Below are positions 23,901-34,600 of a stretch of 64,000 nucleotides of DNA, in pieces. The notes beneath the pieces were generated by a model, which saw only the letters and a list, made by a program, of their open reading frames with translations, was not told the DNA's origin and made no database searches. How positions within the stretch are numbered: the stretch's first letter is position 1; each line of letters starts with the position of its first letter. The DNA lies in contig CM055106.1 in assembly GCA_029204225.1 (NCBI GenBank), forward strand, positions 9,100,274-9,164,273, read 5' to 3'. Both the position numbers and the translations under genes were made by a program. The stretch comes from Diphasiastrum complanatum. Its lineage: Eukaryota; Streptophyta; Lycopodiopsida; Lycopodiales; Lycopodiaceae.

Positions 23901-24479
23901 TTTTAAGTTGTATTCAACTTTTTAGCTTAATTTCTATTTGCCATTCGACATTATCATTCTGTATGATTTCATCTTTTTGTACATTGATGAGTTTTCCCAT
24001 CTTTCATTAATAAAAGTAGGAGATTTATTTCTCTAAGAACTACCAAACTTAACATCAAATGCTTTCAAAATAACAAAAATAGCCTGACTCATAGAAGTTG
24101 AAGCAACTTGCTCTCATTCATTCAAAAAGCAAGATGTTGAATATTTTTAAATCGTCCTAGGCATGTTAGTCCTACAAAATTACAGAAGCAATTTGGGTAT
24201 ACCAAGAGTGATCACCCAACAAAATGGTTTAAGCAAACAATTGAGGTTTAATCATGAAGAAGCATATGCCTAAAGTTTACGCCAAGAGAGACGTTAGATG
24301 TGCATTCATAAAAAAACATTTGCAAATGTTTCATGTTTAGTAGAGCATTATGGACATATCTTGATTGCGTCAAATGGCTAATACAAACAACTGGAAGACA
24401 TTGAGTTGTGAAGATTATTAAAATATTATCTTCCTATCTCGAGTTTGGGGCCATATCCATGGTGATTTCCACTAAATTT
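23901..24479. other. No gene seen
   Basis: AT-rich DNA without repeats, primer sites or extended frames that I can recognise. It separates the coding remnant at 23.3-23.9 kb from the Copia LTR that ends at 25128. Confidence 0.35.
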
Positions 24480-25128
24480 CATATTGTACATAAAAGGTAT
24501 GTAAATTGAGCACATAACCTTCTAATATAGTTCAGATTTGAGTTAGATAGATACAATTTTGATGACATGCAGATGTTTAGATAGCATGCAATGGCATACT
24601 GTATGCATGCAAGCCACATGCAATCAGTGCATGCAACATGCAAAGTGGTTTCTGTGATCTGCACATGTCTAGGCAGTTTTATGAGTTGACATGCAGTACA
24701 TGCAATATCCATGCATGCAGTTACTCATGTGGATCACTAGTAGGTGAATTAGTTCAGTTAAGTGAACTTTCCATGCAACTCTACTATAGGAATTTGAGTC
24801 TCTCTCATGTAGGGAAATCTTGGCATGTTTTTCCATATTGTGAATATTGAGATTTTGGTGTTTTGGACTCATTGTCTCTCTTCCCGAATTTTTCATGATT
24901 GATTCTCTCTCTCTACTCGAGAGCAGCCTCTTTTTTCCATACTGAGCACTTAGAATTATTTCTGACATTCATTTCTCATAGTGATAAGTTAGATTTTTTC
25001 ATCAGATGTATATCATTGCCTTAGATTTTTCAAGCATATTGTTCTTTGATCAATCTTGTGCAATCACAACACCTCAGTAAGATCCTGTAGGGTGTGTGGT
25101 GAAGTTCACACGTGCTAAAAACTTCACA
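24480..25128 (+). mobile_element. Copia-type LTR, plus orientation (3' boundary firm)
   Basis: The segment ends in ACTTCACA directly before the primer site TGGTATCAGAGC. Within 100 bp of the end it contains TTCACACGTGC, like other Copia LTRs here. The start is uncertain and set near a TGTACATAAAAGG word. A cluster of CATGCA words lies at 24560-24730. No plus-strand gag follows. The DNA after the primer site switches to a minus-strand gag. Confidence 0.55.
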
Positions 25129-25140
25129 TGGTATCAGAGC
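25129..25140 (+). other. Primer-binding site, tRNA-iMet type
   Basis: A perfect TGGTATCAGAGC abuts the LTR end. It is complementary to the 3' end of initiator tRNA-Met and is the standard plant Copia priming site. Confidence 0.9.
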
Positions 25141-25189
25141 TTCATGCTTTGAAGAGGGGAGGGTGTATACATCAGATCTTCAATGCTTT

Positions 25190-25791
25190 TGCTTGCAGGG
25201 TGTATACATCTTCATAGCTTTGTCTAGATTCTTTAGAAATAACAATTCCTTGGAGAGTTTCTAGATTAGGCAACTCCTCCTTAATGGCAAAAGACTGAAC
25301 AAGATTATCATAGTCATCTCTCAAGCCATTTAAAATGACTTGAACTAGCTCATTTTGGTTAATAGTAACACCAACACAGGAAAGCTCTCTATGTAAATCT
25401 TTAACTCTCTGAACATAGTTTGGTGCACTCTCTTTACTTCTTTGGAAACTTTGAAAAATCTAATTCCTAAGAGTGAGTATTCTAGAAGTATTCCTTGATT
25501 CATAGATGGACTTAAGTGCATCCCAAGCTTCATTGGCTGTAGTGCAAGATCCTATCTCTCTCAGAACTTCATTAGATACATTCATCTTAATGAAATGTAG
25601 AGCCATTCTAGCTCTCTTCCTATACTTAGGAATTTTAGGCTGTGCTTGAGGCTCCTCCTAAACACCAAGCACAATGTCCATAACATCCTGGAGTATCAAA
25701 ATAGACTCCAATTAGAACTTCCAAATTGAGTAATTAAAAGTGTTTAGTCTTTCATTTGCTTCTAGAAGATATCCTCCCAGAGGTGACATTT
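25190..25791 (-). pseudogene. gag: Copia Gag, N-terminal part
   Basis: Reading down from about 25791, the minus strand gives GGYLLEANERLN, RKRARMALHFIKMNVSNEVL, ANEAWDALKSIYESRNTSR and LVQVILNGLRDDYDNLVQSF. These align closely with the intact Copia gag at 31653 (for example EAWNYLKGIYESKNTS and LVQIILNGLGDEFSNLVQSF). Several stops and at least one frameshift break it. The leader and a reverse-complement tRNA-Met site lie upstream at 26538. Downstream (left) it is cut where a plus-oriented LTR and primer site join. It lacks zinc knuckle, protease and pol. Confidence 0.8.
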
Positions 25792-26537
25792 TGATGAAGA
25801 CTTCTTAGTTATTGGACTGCAATATGTTTGAGCTTGTTCCAATCAGACTTAAAGTTGTTGCTCTCTTTCACTATAGGTATTTTCAAGGTTGTACTACCTT
25901 CCTATGTGAAACAATTGCAATTGTATTTGAGATGGATCTCAAATATTCCACAAGACAAGTTATCTAGATCAGACACACAAAGTGAATTGTGACACTTTGG
26001 CAAGTTTAAATCCTACTTTTGGCACGTGTGAAATGCTTCAAAAGAAAACAGTCTATTGACACTCAGAAGGCTCAAAGGGTGTTCAATTACTTCAAACTTA
26101 GTCTTGATCTTCAGTTTCTTGTGTAGGATGTCCAAAACAATAGATCATTCATAACAAAGCAAGGTTGAATCAAATCAAAATGTTGTCACTTGGATTTTGG
26201 ACCTATCCCTATCTTTTTTAAGAGCTTATAACTCTTGTTAGACACATCAGATTGATTTGGTTTTAATTTCTATGGAAAGTACAGATCATAAGCTTTCCAT
26301 CAAGCTATAACACCACTATCTTTGGATCTACAAGCAAGGAGATAGCAGAGACTGAAAATCTCTGATTTTCACACGTGAGGAATTCCAGGATTACTATTCA
26401 GGTCTGAAAATTCAGTTCATTTCCGATTTGATCCAAGTACACTTCAAAGAAAGGTGAGAAAAAAAACTTTTTTTTTGCTTGAATTAGCTCTCAATTTCTT
26501 GTACAATCAGAGATGTTAGCATCCAAAGCTTAATTTG
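25792..26537 (-). other. Leader of the minus-strand Copia fragment
   Basis: It is non-coding DNA between gag and the primer site. It contains CGTGTGAAAT (about 26018) and TTCACACGTGAGGA (about 26370) words. No gene seen. Confidence 0.55.
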
Positions 26538-26549
26538 GCTCTGATACCA
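26538..26549 (-). other. Primer-binding site, tRNA-iMet type
   Basis: GCTCTGATACCA on the plus strand is the exact reverse complement of TGGTATCAGAGC. It abuts the LTR that starts at 26550. Confidence 0.9.
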
Positions 26550-27110
26550 TGACAAAATTTCCAAAATTCACACGTGTGGAGAATGTCCACACGTATGATG
26601 GATCTAATTAAGCTTTGTGATTAGCACAGTAACCTGATTCTATATTGATTAACAAGATCTAGTTCAGAAGATATGGCTTAACCACAATCTAGCATGCTAA
26701 GCATCAAAATATGATAGCAATAAATCAATAATGAGAAAAAGTACAAGATATCAATGTATTAGCATTAGTTTCAACACAAGTTAGAGAGAGAGAGAGCTAG
26801 TTCTAACTAGAAATGTACAGATCATCATGCATGTGTCCATTACACTTTGTGCATGCCTTGCATGTCACAATGGATCACTTACAATTAATGCATGTGAATT
26901 GCCACGAGTTTCTACAAGCATAATTTTGCTAATTCTATGTCTACAAACTATATGCAAGTTGTACTCATCATTCTAGATATGACATATCCATGTAGCTCGA
27001 GCTCTATCTAGGCCAAACTTGGCATTTTGCATTTATGAACAACATACTTGCATGGTACAATTTTTGTAGCAAGCCTAAAGTCAAGATGGATTATTTTACC
27101 ATTTCAACAT
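26550..27110 (-). mobile_element. 5' LTR of Copia fragment (LTR-D)
   Basis: It lies directly against the primer site and carries TTCACACGTGTGGAG. It shares long blocks with 6317-7028 (for example CATGCATGTGTCCATTA and ACATACTTGCATGGTACAA). It has a short (AG)7 at 26783-26796 and lacks roughly 215 bp present in the 6.5-kb copy. The right boundary is approximate. Confidence 0.7.
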
Positions 27111-27604
27111 TCTTGATATTTGGAGTGAAAATGAAGTGATTTGACAACAATTTATATCATAGAATTTCACCCTCTTGACTAGCTTTGAGAGAAACTTCCA
27201 ATTCTAGACATAAATCTTGAGATCAAGGGAATTGAGTCACAAAGATCTAAAAAAAACTAGTTCACCACACCTATCTACCCTCAAATATTAGATCCAAACA
27301 TCACAACTCTTGGTGCCTTAGTCTTCTCAATCTACACTTCAAGCTCTTTCCATCAAATGTCTACTTGGACTCAATGGATAAAAAATGAGATTGATACAAA
27401 ATTCCAAAGTGGATACAACTCACATGTGGCCTGCACTTTGACACATGTAATGATCACTATTGATCCAAGAAATCAATCAATTCTAACTATCATTGGGCAA
27501 TTTGAAGCTAGGAGACAATCGAGATCCAAGAGCACTATCAAACCTAGATTTTTCACAGCAAGTCTTGTTTCATGATGATCTAACTTTAAGCATGCATGGA
27601 TCTA
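27111..27604 (-). other. Leader-like AT-rich DNA, no gene
   Basis: It precedes a second tRNA-Met-type site on its right, so it is probably the leader of another minus-strand Copia-like copy whose gag was lost when LTR-D landed beside it. The layout parallels 12840-13160. Confidence 0.4.
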
Positions 27605-27616
27605 ACTTTGATACCA
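27605..27616 (-). other. Degenerate tRNA-iMet primer-binding site
   Basis: ACTTTGATACCA matches the reverse complement of the primer site except near its end. It abuts TGTTAAATATTAGG at 27617, a plausible LTR end. Confidence 0.6.
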
Positions 27617-28789
27617 TGTTAAATATTAGGATCTAAGGACCTTACAAAAATTTTCCATGACCTACACAAATGAGAGCTTGCACAAGATCAATCAATGCTA
27701 GATCAACTTGGATTTTCAAGGGCTATCTAACACACTTTGAATCAAGGCAAGAGCTCTATCACACAAAAAGTTATCATCATCCAAAGTCGAGCAAGTTTCA
27801 TGCATCCACTTGAAAAAACTAAGTAAAATTCACTATGGAAGAGCCAAAAAAACACCTTGCTTTTGAGTAGAGAGAGAAAATAAGCTAGCTCTCAAGTAGA
27901 GAGAGAATAGAACAAAGAGTATGAAAGTCAAAAATTGATTATCTCTCAAAAAGCTAAGAGCTCACTTCTAGATAGTAGTGGATCGAGTTCTTGCTTAAAA
28001 AACACATGTAAATGATTGGACCCCATGGATTGCACCTTCATCATGATTGGACCTCTAGATTTGCACCTCTCAAAATGATTGGTCCTCGTGATTTTCACCT
28101 CACAATATGATTGGGCCTCATGATGTTCACCTCTAACATGATTGGGCCACATGATTTGCACCTCCTAATGTGATTGGCCTCATGATCTACACCTTTTAAC
28201 ATGATTGGACCTTATGAGCCATTGAGGATGCCTACTAGCAAATTTGAAGTCACTCAAAAAACCTAAATTTGATTTTCTTTCAAAAAAATCAAACATGTAA
28301 TTGAATGCCATCTAAAGCCTCACTTGACAACCTGTACACAAAAATCTTAGCTCAAATAAAACTTCACCAACATAAGACAAATGTACAAACACAAAGCTTG
28401 TTCTACATTTTCTCTCATTTACTCCATCTAGAAATAATATTGAGGTTGGGAGTTCATTTCCATATGTGCTACATATGTTGAGAAACTTATTGAAAACCTT
28501 ATGACAAACATTGCTAGATAGTTGAGTCTTGATGCAAGGTCTTTCCAAAATCTTTTTGATAAATATTCTTCCTTCATAATCACATACCAGAAGATGTATT
28601 ATGACATCATAAGGAAGCTAGTATAGATCTCTCAATATCTTGATGCAACCACATTAGAGACAAAACTTCTCTCATGTAGGTATTTATTATTTTCATACTT
28701 TGGTGAATTTAAAATTTGAAAAAGAGAGATATTCTTTGTGGCTGTGTTTTTTAGAAAAAAAATATGTGAATGATAGGAATAGAGTGTAT
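27617..28789 (-). mobile_element. Probable Copia-like LTR region, boundaries uncertain
   Basis: It starts next to a tRNA-Met-type site and holds a 32-bp minisatellite at 28010-28225. No partner LTR was found and the upper limit is set only by the start of LTR-A similarity at about 28790. It contains no coding sequence that I can support. Confidence 0.35.
28010..28225 (+). repeat. Minisatellite, about 32-bp unit, seven copies
   Basis: ATGATTGGACC or ATGATTGGGCC recurs about every 30-33 bp, each followed by a TGATTTGCACCTC-type end. The copies are diverged at 10-25 percent. The minus-strand frame at 27946-28161 is a by-product. Confidence 0.85.
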
Positions 28790-29273
28790 GTTTAGGAGAA
28801 AGCAACAATAGCAATAGCAAGCATTGAATAGCAAATGAGGATGCTTCTCTTCCAAAAATGGTAGAGTTTTCTCCTTCTCATTAAACATGAAATTAGAGTA
28901 CAAATGGTGTTTTTTTATAAATGGGGAAGGCCCCTGCCCCAAAATCATATTGGCTAGTATTCACATAGATCCCAACCATTCATCTTGGACCCAACTTGAT
29001 CCAAGGGTCCACAAAAAGTACAATAGAAATCACAGGATTCATGTGAGTCCAAAATTGGACCCAACTCTAAAAAAGTAAACTCTAAGTTTAAAATTGACTT
29101 TGGGCCCCAAGTTTTATTTTAATTACAAAGGGGCCCAAGTCTATTATTTCATTTACAACTCAACTTGTGTGCTCATTGGGCCATGGGCTTATACGCGCAG
29201 GATGCCATGCTCTCACAACACATTTTATTGGCCAATATTATTTATTTACAATATGTCGAGAATACCCCCAACA
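28790..29273 (-). mobile_element. LTR-A 5' portion, left arm of an inverted pair
   Basis: It is nearly the same as 7029-7470 and as the reverse of 36302-36770. The LTR terminus is at 29273 and the internal 3' tail of element A follows to about 29590. A CCAAT-type word and a TATA-like TTTATAA stretch are present in the promoter part. The outer 3' part of the LTR is missing, cut at about 28790. Confidence 0.8.
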
Positions 29274-29590
29274 GGACCCATGGCCTGAAGTAGTGTTGGT
29301 CCCTCGGCACTCTGTCGGTTTAGTACAGAGTCTTCTTGGCTCGCCTCTGGTGGATCAGGTAGCCGTGACATCTTCCATGAAATTGATTTTGTCCATTTTC
29401 TTCAAGTCCTTGGGCATGTGAAGGGACTTATGGACTCCTGTTAGCCAGTTTTGCTCGACCCACAGTTGGAATCTGCGCGTCCAGGGATCGCCAAGGAATG
29501 CAGCTCGATAATAGACTCAAGCGACTAGCAGCTGATCTTCTACTTTTTCTGAGGCTAGCACCTTATTAGGATCAAAGAATATGTGGGGGG
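29274..29590 (-). pseudogene. Element A conserved 3' reading frame, left copy
   Basis: On the minus strand the translation contains EDQLLVA, a stop, then VYYRAAFLGDPWTRRFQLWV, GVHKSLHMPKDLKK, NFMEDVT and HQRRAKKTLY before a stop, followed by the LTR-A terminus. The plus-strand copy at 30060-30362 encodes the same peptide with substitutions, so the protein was under coding constraint in the source element. It does not look like integrase, RNase H or an envelope protein. Function unknown. Confidence 0.65.
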
Positions 29591-30146
29591 GGGGTCCCAC
29601 TTGTCTCAATCCCCATTAAATGCTCTAAGTCATGGACGTAAGTGGCTACCGCGCAGACTATTTGTACTGGCATTTTTGGATGGTTTTGTTGATGGAAATG
29701 AAGCTATTGGAGTCTCATTATATCACTCATTGATGATCAAGACATCAAGTGATGATGGCATCTTGTGGCAAGATGGAGATGGAGGCTCATTCATGGAGTT
29801 TCATGGTGGGTACATGGCAAGAAAGGACAAAGAGGGAGGATACAAGCAAGCAAATGGTAATCACTCACATTTATTGTTTGGTTGCTGTAGTTTTCTAGAG
29901 ATTTCAAATTTTATAGAATGGAGAAATCATCTCATTTACATTCTATTTGATTCTTCATGTTCTATTCACATCTTGACATGTAAAATTGATGTAAGAAATA
30001 GTGATGTATCCCAATTGGACAATATTCTCTATATCAATTATGGAACTACTTTAGAATTTCTCCCATCCATATTCTTTGATGTTAATAAGGTGCTACCTTC
30101 AGACAAAATCGAAGATCAACTGCCAATAGCTCGTGTCTATTACTGA
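29583..30146 (+). CDS. Hypothetical 187-aa frame between inverted arms
   Basis: An open plus-strand frame spans the spacer of the inverted pair. Its first third is low-complexity and Gly-rich at the start. Its last part (IFFDVNKVLPSDKIEDQLPI) is homologous to the left-arm peptide at about 29540-29590 on the minus strand, so the C-terminus belongs to the element A 3' frame and the frame ends at a stop that replaces a sense codon there. The middle (residues 40-150) is not recognised. No ribosomal or splicing evidence is available, and it may be only the upstream part of the element A protein. Confidence 0.35.
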   Translation: MGGGSHLSQSPLNALSHGRKWLPRRLFVLAFLDGFVDGNEAIGVSLYHSLMIKTSSDDGILWQDGDGGSFMEFHGGYMARKDKEGGYKQANGNHSHLLFGCCSFLEISNFIEWRNHLIYILFDSSCSIHILTCKIDVRNSDVSQLDNILYINYGTTLEFLPSIFFDVNKVLPSDKIEDQLPIARVYY

Positions 30147-30362
30147 GCTGCGCTTCAGGGTGACCCATGGACACGCCGATTCCAAACATGGGTCGACCAA
30201 GATTGGCTGCGGGGGGTCCACAAGTCTCTTCACACGCCAAAGGACTTGAAGAAATTGGACCGCCTCAACTTTATGGAGGACGTCACCACCTACCTCATCC
30301 AGCAAAGGCGGGCGAAGAAAACGCTCTACTAAACCGGCAGAGTGTCGAGGGACCGGCACTAC
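30060..30362 (+). pseudogene. Element A conserved 3' reading frame, right copy
   Basis: The plus-strand copy of the peptide seen at 29274-29590: EDQLPIARVYY, a stop, then GDPWTRRFQTWVDQDWLRG, VHKSLHTPKDLKK, NFMEDVTTYLIQQRRAKKTL and a stop. The intact Copia element is inserted just after the frame, at ACTAC 30358-30362, and the tail resumes at 36286. LTR-A follows at 36302. Confidence 0.65.
30358..30362. repeat. Target-site duplication ACTAC, left
   Basis: ACTAC flanks the Copia left LTR and is repeated at 36281-36285 after the right LTR, marking the insertion into element A. Confidence 0.92.
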
Positions 30363-31031
30363 TATTAGAATTTAGCAATTTTTACATGGTTTTTGATGAA
30401 TATTAGACATCTATGTGGATCCACACGTGTGAAGACCTGTCCACGTGTGTGAAATGACACTTTTAATATTCAGATCTATTTTGATTAGCTTTCATTTGAG
30501 TCTAATATGACATCTCCTAGATTATAGGAGTTAGGTCCTAGATTGTAGGAATCTAGAAGGTCAACACAAACCACCAATGGATGATGTGGCAAACTTGATA
30601 GATCTTATCCAAAGTGGATATGGATAAGTACAATGAGCTGTCCTACACGTGTTAGATGTAGCTTAGAGAGAGATTATGGTGAATTTGTACTTGATCCATG
30701 ATGGATCCATTATTGAGCTAATGATGAGAAATCTTGGTTTGTGAAGCTATCATTTGTGTTTTGACTCTCTTAAGCACTTTCTTTGTGGATGAATGCTTTG
30801 TAAATGATAAGTAAACTATTTCTTTGTTATCAGGTCATACAGTAGCTGTACTTCACACGTGTGAAGCCGTGTATCATCTTTTTTTATTGTTCTTGCTTGG
30901 AAACACAAAGATTGTCAAGTAGAAGCTAGATTTGGAAGCTAGTCTTGATATAGATCAAGATCCCAAGCTACCAATCACTCTTTGTGATCATTTGTAGATC
31001 AATTTCAGTCCATAAACTCTGAAATTTGACA
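30363..31031 (+). repeat. Left LTR of the Copia element
   Basis: It runs from TATTAGAATT (canonical G of the terminal TG mutated to A) to AAATTTGACA. It has three CACGTG-centred palindromes (about 30421, 30440 and 30851-30866). The right LTR keeps TGTTAGAATT. Confidence 0.95.
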
Positions 31032-31043
31032 TGGTATCAGAGC
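31032..31043 (+). other. Copia primer-binding site, tRNA-iMet
   Basis: TGGTATCAGAGC directly follows the left LTR and is a perfect match to the plant Copia primer site. Confidence 0.95.
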
Positions 31044-31652
31044 CAAGTCAAAGAGCTTGGTTGATGATCCAAGAATCTTCATTTTGGTGAAAGCATTGGT
31101 GCTAGAGTCACTTTGAAGGAGGGCGACCTTTTCTAATAGTTTACTTGTGATGTTGATGTTCAGATTAGTGTGTAAAGTTCAGAAGTACTTCTCACACTTG
31201 TGAGAGGCTACTGGAGTTGTACTTTCACCAAAACTTTGTGCTTTTTCAATATTTGAGCTTCAAACGAGTTGTGTAGAGTGAAACTAGTGATGTGCTTATG
31301 AAAAACCATTGTTTCCATTATAGATTTGATGAGTGCATGGTGTTAGAATCTTATTAAACCTACAAATACTTGTGAGAGAGTTTGAGGCTTATGTTTTAGT
31401 TCAGGAGTGAAACTAAAACCAATTCTAAACATCATAGGAAGGCATTGGCACTTCCAAAAATCAAATCCAAGATTCTAAGTGAATAGATTGTGTAGAATAC
31501 ACTTTCCCAAGTCTTTCTGAGTTCAAGATCACTGTAGATCTTGCTTCTTGAGTCTAGTGAGATTCAAGAAAGTAGCATTTTAGCTAAATTCTGAGAAAGA
31601 AAGAAGGAAGAGCCTTTGAATAGTACATCTGTTGTACTTATTACTAGTTAGA
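31044..31652 (+). other. Copia leader between primer site and gag
   Basis: About 600 bp of AT-rich DNA with no frame of note. It is comparable in length to the leader at 25792-26537. It contains CTCACACTTGTGAGAGG near 31190, a decayed relative of the LTR palindrome. Confidence 0.6.
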
Positions 31653-34600
31653 ATGGGTTCAATTGGAGCCTATTTTCTTGAGGCTAGTAAAAGGCTAAAT
31701 TCTAATAATTATTCAGCTTGGAAAGTAAGAATGGAGTCACTACTAGTGCTCCAAGATATGTTTGATCTTGTCATAGGAGAGGAAGAAGAACCTCAAGGAG
31801 GTCAAGATCAAGTGAGGTACAAAAAGAGAGCTAGACTAGCATTATATTGCTTGAAAATGAATGTTAGTAATGAACTTCTAAAGGAAGTAGCATCTTGTAC
31901 CTCGGCCAAGGAGGCATGGAACTACCTCAAAGGGATTTATGAATCCAAAAATACCTCTATAGTGCTTATGATTAGAAATAAAGTTCTTCAAAACATTAGA
32001 GGGAGTGATGAGAGTGCTCAAGAGTATGTCTTGAGAATTAAATCTCTCAACAAAGAACTTTCCATCATTAGTGAGGGTATTCATGATGATGAACTTGTTC
32101 AAATCATCTTGAATGGTCTTGGAGATGAGTTCTCCAATCTTGTACAAAGCTTTGCTATTCAACATGCACTACCTTCCATAGACAAGCTTCATAGTGTGCT
32201 TGTAGCCGAGGAGAGTAGGATCCTTCATGTCAAGCAAAGGATTGGATCCTTAAAGTTGCATGATGGTGATGAAAAGGCCAACTTCTCAAGCAAGGGAAAG
32301 GCAAAGTCAAAGAAGAAGATCCAACACAAGGAGACCAAGAATGATGATCAACCATCAAGCTCCAAAGGTGGAAAGAAGAACAAAGCCAAACTCAAGTGCT
32401 TCTTTTGTGGAAAGAAGGGGCACTTTGCATCCGAGTGTTTCAAGAAGAAGAATGCACAAGGAGAGAGCAAACAAGGCAACCTCACTCTTGAGGAAGATGA
32501 GGATGAAGTGGATTCATCCTTGATGGCTTCTACATCAATATCAAAGAGCTACTCCAATGACACATGGTGGATTGATAGTGGGGCTAGTTCCCACACGACA
32601 TTCCAAAAGGATTTTTTCTCAACTCTTGTACCTTTTGTAGGTTGTAAAAAGTCTATTCTAACAGCAAGTGATCAAGAATGTAGAATAGATGGAGTGGGAA
32701 CTATTCCCTTAAGTCTTGGATCCTCTAAAAGAGTAGATCTTGATAATGTACTCTATGTTCCTACACTCACTAAGAATTTGTTAAGTGTAGGACAATTGAT
32801 AGATGATGGCTTAGATGTCCATTTTAAGCAAGGAGTTTGCTCCATAATGATGAATAATACTTGCATTGTAAAGGGATTCAAGCAAGGAAGGCTTTTTAAG
32901 CTTGATGCTAATGTTTTTCTTGGAAGTGTGAACATGGTGAAGGAGGAGCTCAATCAAGTGGAGCTTTGGCATAAGAGGTTGGGCCACCCCAACTTCAAAT
33001 CTGTGGAGATGCTATGCACCAAGGATCTTGCTCTCGGCCTTCCAAAGACTCTCTCAAAGTGTGGAAAGAGTTGTGAAGCTTGTAGCCTCTCAAAGGCACA
33101 CAAGCTCCCTTTTGATATCTCTTCCACTAGATCTACAAAAGCATTAGATCTTATTCATAGTGATGTGCACTCTTTTTCTCAAGAATCTAATGGAGGTGCA
33201 TCTATTTATGTATCCTTTATTGATGATTACTCTAGATACACTTGGATTGAACTTTTGGATTCCAAAAGTAAAGTGTTTGAAGCTTTTGTTAAGTTCAAAA
33301 CTCTAGTTGAAAATCAACTTGGTGCTAGAATTAAAGCGTTGAGGAGTGATAATGGTGGAGAGTGTATCTCCACCAAGATGATAGAGTTTTGTAAATCCAA
33401 TGGCATTAAGAGAGGACTTACATGTACTTATAGTCCTCAACAAAATGGAATAGCCAAGAGGATGAATAGAACACTATGTGAGTGTGCTAAGGCTTTAAGG
33501 TTAGATGCATCTCTACCTAAGTCCTTTTGGGGAGAGGCTATTATTTGTGCAACTTATTTGTGTAATAGATTGCCATGTAAGCCCATTGGAGGCATAACAT
33601 CTTATGAGGCTCTATTTTGTAAGAAGCCGAATCTTAAAGATCTAGGAATTCTAGAATCTACTTGCTATGTTTTTCAAGCATTAGATACAAGAAAAAAGGA
33701 TGATCCTACTTCTATCAAAGGGATCTTTGTTGTGGTTATGCTGAAAATAGCAAAGGATATAGAGTCTATAATCCTGTCACTAAGAAGATTTTAGTGTGTA
33801 GAGATGTTACTTTTGATGAGGGTAACTACTTCAAGTTGAATGAGAAAGCTTCTAATCCATCTTATGTCAAGGAGCTTGTAAGGTTTGAGGAGGAGCCTAC
33901 ATGTGATCAAGATCTTGAAGATCCATCTCAAGATCCGAGGACTCCGAGGAGATCTACAAGAAGGAAGGCCGAGCCCTCAAGGCTCACCTATGTTGACAAG
34001 GGTGAACAAAGGGAAGATCTACATTCACTTAGCTCTTACACTTTTCTAACTTCTATGTTTGATGAGCCAAGTTGCTTTAAAGAAGCTATGGAGTCACAAG
34101 AATGGAGGGATGCCATGCAAAAGGAGTATGATGCTCTTATGGAGAATCATACATGGAAGCTTGTGGATCTTCCTCAAGGAAGAAAGCCACTTGAGTGCAA
34201 ATGGATCTATAGATTGAAGTACAATCAAGATGGGAGCATCAACAAACACAAGGCAAGGCTAGTGGCAAAGGGGTTCTTGCAAACCAAGCGAGTAGATTTC
34301 GATAAAACTTTTGCTCCTGTTGCTAAGCTAGTTTCCATAAGGTTGATTATTTCTCTTGCAACTACTTTCAATTGGTCTCTATTTCAACTTGATGTGACTA
34401 ATGCCTTTGTCAATGGATATTTGGAAAAGGAGATTTTCATGAGGCAACCCGAGGGCTTCATCAAAGAAGATCAAGAGAAAAAACTGTGTTTGTTGCTAAG
34501 AAGCCTTTATGGGCTTAAGTAAGCACCTAGAGCTTGGTACTCTAGGTTAAATACCTTCTTAAACTCTATTAAGTTTGTTGTAAGTGCTTATGATCCTTCT

